A stretch of DNA of 64,000 nt. Source: Paraburkholderia bannensis (GTDB lineage Bacteria > Pseudomonadota > Gammaproteobacteria > Burkholderiales > Burkholderiaceae). The notes below the pieces were generated by a model. That model did not search any database, was not told the origin of the DNA, and saw nothing but the letters and a program-made list of their open reading frames with translations. The first letter of the stretch is position 1; every line of letters begins with the position of its first letter. The stretch lies in assembly GCF_014200455.1 (NCBI RefSeq), contig NZ_JACHBW010000017.1, positions 62,001-126,000 on the forward strand, read 5' to 3'. The position numbers and the translations under genes were made by a program. Shown in pieces: positions 57,112 through 64,000 of this stretch.

Positions 57112-58167
57112 TCAGTGCGTACCGGTGCCGGGCTTGTGTTCGTGATGGCCGGGCGTCGCGCCCGAACCACCCGCCGAGCCTGCCGGCGACGAACCCGCAG
57201 AATGGCCGCTCGAACCACCCGTATTTGCCCCTGGCGTTGCGCCGCCACCACTACCGGAAGGACTAGTGGGGTGGCCTGCCGCGTTCGATCCGGGCTGGGC
57301 ACCCGATGGCGACGATGAAAAGGGGCCTGATGATCCGGCATGCGGGGCGCCCTGCCCGGCAACGTGGCCACCTGCATTGCTGCCCGTCGCCACCGTCCCC
57401 GTCCCGCCGCTCGTCGTTCCAGCCGTGGCCGAGGGCGCTGCGCCGATCGCACCGGCAGTACCCGCCTGCGCAGCCGGCTCGCGCACCTTGCGAGGCCGTC
57501 CGCGCGGCAGCGGCGAGACGCGGCGGTTCGCTGTGCGCGAAGCCCAGTCGCGATAGGTATCGCTGCCGAGCACCCAGCCCTTGAGCGTGGCCTGCATCAG
57601 CTGATTGGTTTCGCGCTCGTCGAACGGCTGCTCGCAGAGTTCGCGATAGGCGCGCTGCCGCTCGAACGGCGTATTGCCGAGCGCCCAGTAAAGCGGATGG
57701 TCGGTGATGAGGCTGTCGACCGTGAGCCCGATGTGATGCCGGTAGCTCGACCAGCGATAGTCCTCGGCCGCCGCGACGAGGCCGCTGCGCACCGGCGCGA
57801 GTTCGACCACGCGGCTCGCCAGCAGGAAGAAGCGCTCGCCCTCGATGACAGTCGCGCGGTAGCGCCCTTCCCAGAGCGTGCCGCGCCGCGCGTAACGACG
57901 GTTGAAGTGGGCCACATAGCGCCTGCCGACTGCCTGCATCGCCTTGGGAAGGCTGGCTTCGTCGGACGGCGTGACGAGCAGTTGCACCGCGCCGGGCATC
58001 AAAACCCAGGCATGCACCGCAAGGTGGTGATCGCGCGCCGCTGCCTTCAGGCAGTCGATGAACAGTTCGTAGTCCTGGTCGTCGACGAATGCGGGCTGCT
58101 GATCCAGTCCGCGCAGAATCACATGCTGCGGCTGGTCGGGAACATAAAGACGTGCAAGCCGTGCCAT
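57112..58167 (-). CDS. REP-associated transposase-like protein, HUH motif lost
   Basis: A 351-aa protein. Residues 1-~215 have the Y1/REP-associated transposase fold (RLYVPDQPQHVILRG, RRYARRGTLWEGRYRATVI, YRWSSYRHH). At the catalytic place, where relatives have MPNHVHLL, it reads MPGAVQLL: both metal-binding His residues are gone (A60, Q62). The usual YIELNPVRAG reads VVELAPVRSG. The last ~130 aa are Gly/Ser/Ala/Pro low complexity. ATG 58167 chosen. It is likely domesticated or inactive as a transposase; DNA or RNA binding may remain. Confidence 0.8.
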   Translation of the reverse strand: MARLARLYVPDQPQHVILRGLDQQPAFVDDQDYELFIDCLKAAARDHHLAVHAWVLMPGAVQLLVTPSDEASLPKAMQAVGRRYVAHFNRRYARRGTLWEGRYRATVIEGERFFLLASRVVELAPVRSGLVAAAEDYRWSSYRHHIGLTVDSLITDHPLYWALGNTPFERQRAYRELCEQPFDERETNQLMQATLKGWVLGSDTYRDWASRTANRRVSPLPRGRPRKVREPAAQAGTAGAIGAAPSATAGTTSGGTGTVATGSNAGGHVAGQGAPHAGSSGPFSSSPSGAQPGSNAAGHPTSPSGSGGGATPGANTGGSSGHSAGSSPAGSAGGSGATPGHHEHKPGTGTH

Positions 58168-58356
58168 GCTCGATTTTCCTGGTCCGTTGGTGAATACCCG
58201 CAGACCCGCCCAGGCCGCGCCAGCGCTTGTTCTCGCGGGCATTGCAGCTTGAGCGGAGACTTCGCGGCGCTTAGGGAAAAAGCTCTAACGGTCGCATATG
58301 GTTTGTTGCAAACGTTGTGTTCATAATGAGCGGGCCTTTAATGGAGGAGCACATAT

Positions 58357-59082
58357 ATGAAATTAAAACAGGCGCTGGCAGCAGTCGCCGCGCTCGCCTG
58401 CATGTCGGGGGCTCACGCGCAAACGGCCAACACGTTCTACGTTACAACGGGGTGGTTCCATTTCAGTCCGCAGGACAGCAGCGACGCACTGAAGATCGAC
58501 GATGTTGGCGGCCGCTCCGTCAACCAGGCCTTTCCGGGCACGGGTGCCGGCATTAGCAGCTCCGACACCTTTGGCCTGAGCCTTGGTTACTTCGTCACCG
58601 ATCACCTCGCCACCGAATTCGAACTGGGCGTTCCGCCCAAATTCGACCTGGACGGCGCAGGCTCGCTCAGCACCTACGGCAAGCTTGGCTCCGCCAGACT
58701 GTGGAGCCCCGCGCTGCTGTTCAAGTACTACTTCAACAAGCCTGAAGCGAAATTCCATCCGTACCTGGGTATCGGCGTCACGCACGTTTCGTTCTCGGAC
58801 GCAAAGATCACCAACAGCAACTTCATCAATAGCCCTGCCCTTGGGGGTCCGACCAGCGTTTCGACGGACAGTTCCTGGGCGCCGGTGTTCAATGTCGGTT
58901 TTAACTACAACTTCACGAAGCACTGGTTCGCGGGCTTTTCGGTCTCGTACATTCCGGTCAGCGTGATCGCGACGCTCAATACCCAGAAGCAGACTCAAGT
59001 GGGCGTGATCTCGCAGAAGGCCGAAGCGAAGATTCACCTTAACCCGCTCGTCACGTACCTGAAGGTCGGTTACATGTTCTGA
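58357..59082 (+). CDS. OmpW-family outer-membrane protein
   Basis: A 241-aa protein with a signal peptide (LKQALAAVAALACMSGAHAQ) and an eight-strand barrel. TFGLSLGYFVTDHLATEFELG, LFKYYFNKPEAKFHPYLGIGVTHVSF and the C-terminal aromatic ending YLKVGYMF are OmpW-like. ATG 58357 has GGAGGAG upstream. Small hydrophobic molecule uptake is the proposed family role. Confidence 0.92.
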   Translation: MKLKQALAAVAALACMSGAHAQTANTFYVTTGWFHFSPQDSSDALKIDDVGGRSVNQAFPGTGAGISSSDTFGLSLGYFVTDHLATEFELGVPPKFDLDGAGSLSTYGKLGSARLWSPALLFKYYFNKPEAKFHPYLGIGVTHVSFSDAKITNSNFINSPALGGPTSVSTDSSWAPVFNVGFNYNFTKHWFAGFSVSYIPVSVIATLNTQKQTQVGVISQKAEAKIHLNPLVTYLKVGYMF

Positions 59083-59503
59083 AGCGGCTTGCGCTTGCGG
59101 CACGCGCTGGCGCATTCCCGTTCCGCTGCCTCGCCGCCGACCGTCCCGCCCTCGCGGAATCCAACGGTTGGCGGCCTCTTCCCCACCCTGCCGCACATCC
59201 TCTTACTTCAGCACTGGTTGTTCCTGACAACCGGATCGGTTTTTCTTGATTCTATGCCTCTGGGAAAAACCGTGCTGTCCCCGTAATCATTTGTCGCAAA
59301 CAAAGCGTAACGCAAGCCCGGGAAAGCCCGCCACATCGCCCCGGAAAGCCGCGCCAGTCGGGCCTGTCCGATTTTCAGCTGCGCACCCTCGCGCTTCAGG
59401 CACCCGATTTGCGCAATACTCAGACTCCTTCTCGAGCGTCCTGCCCTTTTTTGCGCGGACGCCGCGAGCCCCAGAACCTGAGATTGCCAAAACGGAGCCA
59501 TTC
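59083..59503. other. Intergenic region downstream of ompW
   Basis: No gene is supported on either strand in this 421-nt stretch. It should hold the end of the ompW transcript and the promoter of the DUF883 gene. Confidence 0.45.
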
Positions 59504-59881
59504 ATGAGCGCATTCCCGAACACGCGAGACGCCCTCGGAGAATCCTGGACCCGCACGGGTCGCCATGCAAAGCGCATTGCGCGCCGCGGCCGCAGCGCCG
59601 CCGCCGATATCGCCGACGAGCTGCGAGACCTGCTCGGAGAGCTGGAAAGCACCTTGGGCGAAGGCACCCAGGCCGACGCCCAGGCCCTGCGCGCCGACGT
59701 GCGCAAGCGCCTCGACGCCGCGCGCGAACGCCTCGAAATCGCCCGCGTCAACGCGCGCGAGCGCGCCGGCGAGGCGATGGACAATGCGGACGATTACGTG
59801 CACGCCAATCCGTGGCAGGCGATCGCCATCGTGGGCGGCGTCGCGCTGGTCGCAGGCGCTATTCTGGCGCGCTGGCGCTAA
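59504..59881 (+). CDS. DUF883/ElaB-like membrane-anchored protein
   Basis: A 125-aa protein. A charged helical region (DIADELRDLLGELESTLG, later DVRKRLDAARERLEIAR) is followed by NADDYVHANPWQAIAIVGGVALVAGAILARWR, the typical C-terminal anchor of ElaB/YqjD proteins, which tether ribosomes at the membrane in E. coli. ATG 59504 has GGAG upstream. Confidence 0.9.
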   Translation: MSAFPNTRDALGESWTRTGRHAKRIARRGRSAAADIADELRDLLGELESTLGEGTQADAQALRADVRKRLDAARERLEIARVNARERAGEAMDNADDYVHANPWQAIAIVGGVALVAGAILARWR

Positions 59882-59929
59882 GGATTTCAGCCCAAAGACT
59901 GGACCGCGCGCCGTAGCGGCTGGCCACGC

Positions 59930-60679
59930 TCAGCCGTCGAGGGCGTGCGGTCCGATCAGATCGATGCGATCAGTGCAGATCGTGTCCACGCCCCAGAGCG
60001 CCAGCTCACGCGCGCGCTCAAGTTCGTTGACCGTATAGGCAAGGACGAAAAGCCCTGCTTCCTTGATACGCGCGACGAGCGCCTGATCCAGATGCCGATG
60101 GTCCGCGTGCAGCGACACGCAGACAAGCGCTTCCGTCTGCGCGCGCCAGTCGTCGGGCACGCGCTCGAACAACAGGCCGCGCGGCAGATCCGGCGCAGCC
60201 TCGCGTGCGGCCGCCAGCGCTTCGAACGAGAACGACGACAGCAAAGGCGGCTGACCCGGCGTCTTTTTCCACAGCTTCGCGGTTTCCGCTGCAACGATGC
60301 GCCCCGTGTCCTTGTCCCGCCCCACACAGGGCTTGATCTCCACATTCGCCGCCAGCCCTTCCTCGCGGCAGCATTGCGCCGCCTCCGCGAGCGTCGGCAT
60401 GTGCTCGTCCTCGAAACGCGGATCGCACCAGCTACCCGCGTCCAACGCCGCGATCTGCGCATACCGAAGCTGCGCCGCCGCGCCGCGCCCGTTCGAGGTG
60501 CGCTCGACCGTATCGTCGTGCAGCAGGAAGGCGATGTTATCGGCGGAAAGCTTTGCGTCGAACTCCACCATCGTGTGCCCGAAGCCTGCGCCTACGCACA
60601 GGCCCGCAAGCGTGTTCTCGGGCGCGAGTGTGCCGCCGCCACGATGCGCGGCGACGCGCGGATACGGCCAGGATTTCAT
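59930..60679 (-). CDS. ugpQ: Glycerophosphodiester phosphodiesterase
   Basis: A 249-aa cytoplasmic GDPD-family enzyme. AHRGGGTLAPENTLAG supplies the catalytic His and metal-binding residues, with FDAKLSADNIAFLLHDDTVERTS carrying the second His. No signal peptide is seen, favouring the UgpQ rather than GlpQ type. Confidence 0.92.
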   Translation of the reverse strand: MKSWPYPRVAAHRGGGTLAPENTLAGLCVGAGFGHTMVEFDAKLSADNIAFLLHDDTVERTSNGRGAAAQLRYAQIAALDAGSWCDPRFEDEHMPTLAEAAQCCREEGLAANVEIKPCVGRDKDTGRIVAAETAKLWKKTPGQPPLLSSFSFEALAAAREAAPDLPRGLLFERVPDDWRAQTEALVCVSLHADHRHLDQALVARIKEAGLFVLAYTVNELERARELALWGVDTICTDRIDLIGPHALDG

Positions 60680-60735
60680 CGATAAAACTCCAGTGGAACG
60701 CGGGGGCAGATGCCGCTACACGCCGCTAGACGCCG

Positions 60736-62088
60736 TCAGACTTCATCGGAAACGACGAACAGCCGCCGATACTCCTTGAGCGCGTAGCGGTCGGTCATGC
60801 CCGCGATGTAATGCGCGATCAGGCGCGGCTGCGTTGCCGGATCGTGCGTCTTCTGATAGGCGGGCGGCAACAGGCGCGGATCGTCGCTGAACGCGTCGAA
60901 AAGGCCTTTGACGACGCGCTGCGCCTTGTTCGCCATGCGCATCACGCGATAGTGGCGATACAGGTTGCGATAGAGAAAGCGCTTGAGCGCGGCCGCCTGT
61001 GCGGCGACGCGCTCGCTGTGCGCGACCAGCGGGGGCGCGGCGCGCACATCGTCGAGCGACTTCGGCGCGTGTTCGGCGAGGTTGCGGCGAGTCTGGTCGA
61101 TCAAATCGACGATCAGCGTATTGATGATGCGTCGCACGGTCTCGTGCACGAGCCGCCGCCCGTCGATCTGCGGATATTCGGCGCGCGCGGCCTCGCAGTG
61201 GGTCTGCCACAGCTCGACTTCGGCCAGTTGCCCGATGGCGATGAGACCGGAGCGCAGGCCGTCATCGACATCGTGATTGTTATAGGCGATCTCGTCGGCG
61301 ATATTGGCGATCTGCGCTTCAAGCGACGGTTGACGCCCAAGCAAAAAGCGCTCGCCCAGTTCGCCGAGCTGGCGCGCATGCTCGCGCGAGCAATGTTTGA
61401 GGATGCCCTCGCGCGTCTCGAAGCACAGGTTCAGCCCGTTGAACGCGCCATAGTGCTCCTCCAGCTCGTCGACCACGGCGAGACTCTGCAGGTTGTGCTC
61501 GAAGCCGCCGTGGTCGCGCATGCACTCGTTGAGCGCATCCTGGCCCGCATGGCCAAACGGCGTGTGGCCCAGATCATGAGCCAGCGAGATCGCTTCGACG
61601 AGGTCTTCGTTCAGACGCAGATTGCGCGCCACCGAGCGCGCGATCTGCGCCACTTCGAGGCTATGCGTGAGCCGCGTGCGAAAGAGATCGCCCTCGTGGT
61701 TCACGAACACCTGCGTCTTGTATTCGAGCCGACGAAACGCGGTGGAATGCACGATGCGGTCACGGTCGCGCTGGAACTCGCTGCGCGCGGCGGGCGGCGC
61801 TTCGGCAAAGCGGCGGCCGCGCGACTGGGGGGAGTGCGCCGCGTAGGGCGCGAGACCGGTTTCGAATTCGGATCCGGCTGCGTCGGATGAAGGCGCGGTT
61901 GCGTCTGCCTTGTTGCCAAGGGTGTCAAGGGTGTCGCTGCGGGTGTCGCTCAACGGTTCCTCCGCACGGATCGCAAAGTGGACGGCTGCGGCTTCGTCGC
62001 CTTGTGGGCCTGGGCCGTCGTTCAGCTCAAGATCGGAACTACATCGGCACTGCGTTGTTTGCCCGCCGTACCGGGTATGCACAGCCAC
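60736..62088 (-). CDS. dgt: dGTP triphosphohydrolase-like protein
   Basis: A 450-aa HD-domain protein. The HD motif is in RLTHSLEVAQIARS and AHDLGHTPFGHAGQDAL; RDRDRIVHSTAFRRLEYKTQVF is the usual opening. The first ~85 aa are variable and the start is uncertain (the frame continues to GTG 62088, close to the aroB stop). It hydrolyses dGTP or other dNTPs to nucleoside and triphosphate. It lies immediately after aroB in the same orientation. Confidence 0.9.
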   Translation of the reverse strand: MAVHTRYGGQTTQCRCSSDLELNDGPGPQGDEAAAVHFAIRAEEPLSDTRSDTLDTLGNKADATAPSSDAAGSEFETGLAPYAAHSPQSRGRRFAEAPPAARSEFQRDRDRIVHSTAFRRLEYKTQVFVNHEGDLFRTRLTHSLEVAQIARSVARNLRLNEDLVEAISLAHDLGHTPFGHAGQDALNECMRDHGGFEHNLQSLAVVDELEEHYGAFNGLNLCFETREGILKHCSREHARQLGELGERFLLGRQPSLEAQIANIADEIAYNNHDVDDGLRSGLIAIGQLAEVELWQTHCEAARAEYPQIDGRRLVHETVRRIINTLIVDLIDQTRRNLAEHAPKSLDDVRAAPPLVAHSERVAAQAAALKRFLYRNLYRHYRVMRMANKAQRVVKGLFDAFSDDPRLLPPAYQKTHDPATQPRLIAHYIAGMTDRYALKEYRRLFVVSDEV

Positions 62089-62112
62089 GGCGAGCAGGCG
62101 CTCCGGTTCGTT

Positions 62113-63195
62113 TCAGTGCTTGACGGTGGCCGCCAGCGTGGCTTGCACGGCCTCGTCGGGCGCGAGACCGATATGCGTCTCGCCAAATCGCTTGAGCAGG
62201 ATGAACTTGATCGCGCCGCCTTCGGCCTTCTTGTCCACCTGCATCAGTTCGACGTAGCGATCCGCACCGAGCGCCGGGCCGACATCCGGCAGATGCGCAG
62301 CCTTCACCACGCTCACCAGCCGCTCGCGCGAGGCTTCGTCGAGCATGCCCATGCGCACCGACAGATCGGCCGCCATCACCATGCCGCAGCCCACGGCCTC
62401 GCCGTGCAGCCACTCACCGTAGCCGAGGCCCGCTTCAATGGCGTGACCGAAGGTATGACCGAAATTGAGGATCGCGCGCAAACCGCCTTCGCGTTCGTCT
62501 GCGGCCACCACCGAAGCCTTGATCTCGCACGAACGCTTGACCGCGTGCGCGAGCGCAGCGGGCTCGCAGCGGTTGAGCGCTTCGACGTTGGCTTCGATCC
62601 AGCCGAAGAAGTCCGCGTCGGCGATCGCGCCCGTCTTGATGACTTCGGCCACGCCCGCCGCCAGTTCGCGCGCCGGCAGCGTGCGCAGCGCGGCGATATC
62701 GGCGATCACGGCCTGCGGCTGGTAGAACGCACCGATCATGTTCTTGCCGAGCGGATGGTTGATGCCGGTTTTGCCGCCCACCGACGAATCGACCTGCGAC
62801 AGCAGCGTCGTCGGCACCTGGATGAAGGGCACGCCGCGCATGTAGCAGGCCGCAGCGAAGCCGGTCATGTCACCCGTCACGCCGCCGCCCAGCGCGATCA
62901 GCGTGGTCTTGCGGTCCGCGCGCGAGCTCAGCAGCGCGTCGAAAATCTGGTTGAGCGTTTCCCAGTTCTTGAACGCTTCCCCATCGGGCAGCACCACGGT
63001 GTGCACATCCTTGCCGAGCGGCGCGAGCGCGGCGCGCAGTTTCTCGCCGTACAGCGGCTCGACGACGGTGTTGGTGACGATCGTCACCGACTTGCCGGCG
63101 ATATGCGGCACGAACAGCGCCGTCTGGCCGATCAGGTCGGAGCCGATATGGATGGGGTAGGCGCGGTCGCCCAGTTCGACGTTGACGGTAATCAT
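62113..63195 (-). CDS. aroB: 3-dehydroquinate synthase
   Basis: A 360-aa zinc and NAD enzyme of the shikimate pathway. GGGVTGDMTGFAAACYMRG, DSSVGGKTGINHPLGKNMIGAFYQP and the metal-binding NFGHTFGHAIE are intact. ATG 63195 was chosen over an upstream frame start. It follows aroK by 77 nt. Confidence 0.95.
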   Translation of the reverse strand: MITVNVELGDRAYPIHIGSDLIGQTALFVPHIAGKSVTIVTNTVVEPLYGEKLRAALAPLGKDVHTVVLPDGEAFKNWETLNQIFDALLSSRADRKTTLIALGGGVTGDMTGFAAACYMRGVPFIQVPTTLLSQVDSSVGGKTGINHPLGKNMIGAFYQPQAVIADIAALRTLPARELAAGVAEVIKTGAIADADFFGWIEANVEALNRCEPAALAHAVKRSCEIKASVVAADEREGGLRAILNFGHTFGHAIEAGLGYGEWLHGEAVGCGMVMAADLSVRMGMLDEASRERLVSVVKAAHLPDVGPALGADRYVELMQVDKKAEGGAIKFILLKRFGETHIGLAPDEAVQATLAATVKH

Positions 63196-63272
63196 GCCAG
63201 GCAGTAGTTCAAAGTGTGGGGCGCTTCGGTGCCGGATCAGCGGATCGCCGGTACGCCGGATCGCAGAAAACG

Positions 63273-63821
63273 CTATTCGCTCGCCGGCGAGCGAAGGACG
63301 CCAGCCATGTCGAGCTGCATCAGCACCATGTTGACGAGACCGTTCACCGAAGGACGGCCCGTCTCGATCACGAAATCCGCGACTTCGCGATAAAGCGGAT
63401 CGCGCTGCTCGTAGAGCGCTTCGAGGCGTCCTTTGGGATCTTCGGTCTGCAGCAGCGGCCGGTCCTTGTCGCGGCGCGTGCGCAGCCACAAGTCATGCGG
63501 ATGGGCGCGCAGATAGACGACGAAGCCGCGCTCTCTGAGCGCAGTGCGATTCTCGGGCCGCAGCACCGCGCCGCCGCCCGTCGCGAGCACGATGCCTTCG
63601 CGCGCGCTCAGCTCTTCGATCATCTGGGCTTCGCGGTCGCGAAAACCCGCCTCGCCTTCGAGTTCGAAGATCACCGGGATGCGCGCGCCGGTGCGTGCTT
63701 CGACCTCGTGATCGGAGTCGAAAAACGGACGCTCAAGCCGGCGCGCGACCGCACGGCCCACGGTCGTCTTACCGGCGCCCATGAGCCCTACGAAAAAAAC
63801 ATTGGCGTTTGCGTCCCGCAC
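63273..63821 (-). CDS. aroK: Shikimate kinase
   Basis: A 182-aa kinase. P-loop GLMGAGKTTVGR, substrate-binding FFDSDHEVE and GGGAVLRPENR, and lid RDKDRPLL are visible. The start is uncertain: GTG 63821, or a few codons further upstream (CTG, giving an LQVRD opening) as relatives often have a slightly longer N terminus. First gene of aroKB here. Confidence 0.94.
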   Translation of the reverse strand: MRDANANVFFVGLMGAGKTTVGRAVARRLERPFFDSDHEVEARTGARIPVIFELEGEAGFRDREAQMIEELSAREGIVLATGGGAVLRPENRTALRERGFVVYLRAHPHDLWLRTRRDKDRPLLQTEDPKGRLEALYEQRDPLYREVADFVIETGRPSVNGLVNMVLMQLDMAGVLRSPASE

Positions 63822-63979
63822 TTGCAGCGTTTCCTACAAAAGATTGGTGCAGCAGCTTACTGGCAAAGCGGCGGCGTTGTCGAGCCTGCGGACTGCACGG
63901 TCGGCCCCCTTTCGGCCATCCTGCGCAGCTTTTCCCTATTTTGGGGCCGAATCACGCGCGATGTGCGCACGAGCATCGC

Positions 63980-64000
63980 TCATTGCGCGCTGACCACGCG
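63980..64000 (-). CDS. Possible last codons of the gene upstream of aroK
   Basis: The minus-strand frame from base 64000 reads RVVSAQ then TGA at 63982-63980. In this family pilQ usually precedes aroK, and the tail would suit it, but six codons are far too few to prove it. Confidence 0.2.
   Translation of the reverse strand, partial: RVVSAQ

Overview
The window is a Burkholderiaceae chromosome segment, most like Paraburkholderia, Caballeronia or Burkholderia. The evidence is the GC-rich core and the gene order sspBA-petABC-htrA-tatABC-hit-his-murA-bolA-mla-thi-gltBD-dgt-aroBK, which I recognise from that family. No rRNA gene, insertion sequence or CRISPR array was seen.

Positions 1-14107 are the right part of an integrated, probably mobilizable, element that abuts the 3' end of a tRNA-Thr(TGT) gene. 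Its left end is outside the window. On the plus strand it carries a truncated membrane protein gene, a large protein (382-3027) joining a PPDK-like ATP-grasp domain, a phosphohistidine swivel domain and a MazG-like pyrophosphohydrolase, and a small membrane protein. On the minus strand is a tightly coupled backbone: DNA-binding protein, HTH replication-type protein, small membrane protein, small ORF containing a candidate oriT, MobC, MOBP-like relaxase, two small proteins, a lone VirB6-like protein, a lipoprotein and small accessory genes, one of them a degenerate paralog. A repressor-like gene and a tyrosine integrase (plus strand) diverge from this backbone across a candidate operator. Between the integrase and the tRNA lies a three-gene minus-strand operon: TIGR04255-like protein, membrane-anchored protein, HEPN-like protein. 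The fusion locus and this operon are the best candidates for undescribed, possibly defence-related, systems.

Positions 14108-43343 are core genome, almost all on the minus strand. They hold stringent starvation proteins, the cytochrome bc1 complex, a Nif3-like protein, an HtrA-type periplasmic protease (plus strand), the Tat translocase, a HIT protein, the full histidine operon from hisG to hisE, murA, a BolA-like gene, an ABC-2 exporter, the Mla phospholipid transport genes and the thiOSGE operon under a TPP riboswitch.

Positions 43344-64000 hold an SbmA/BacA-like ABC transporter, a decayed SDR pseudogene, an MFS transporter with a D-amino-acid dehydrogenase-like gene, an orphan T6SS amidase effector-immunity pair (tae4-tai4), thpR, gltBD, a REP-associated transposase-like gene that has lost its HUH motif, ompW, a DUF883 protein, a glycerophosphodiesterase, dgt, aroB and aroK. 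All functional calls come from reading the sequence; no database search was run.
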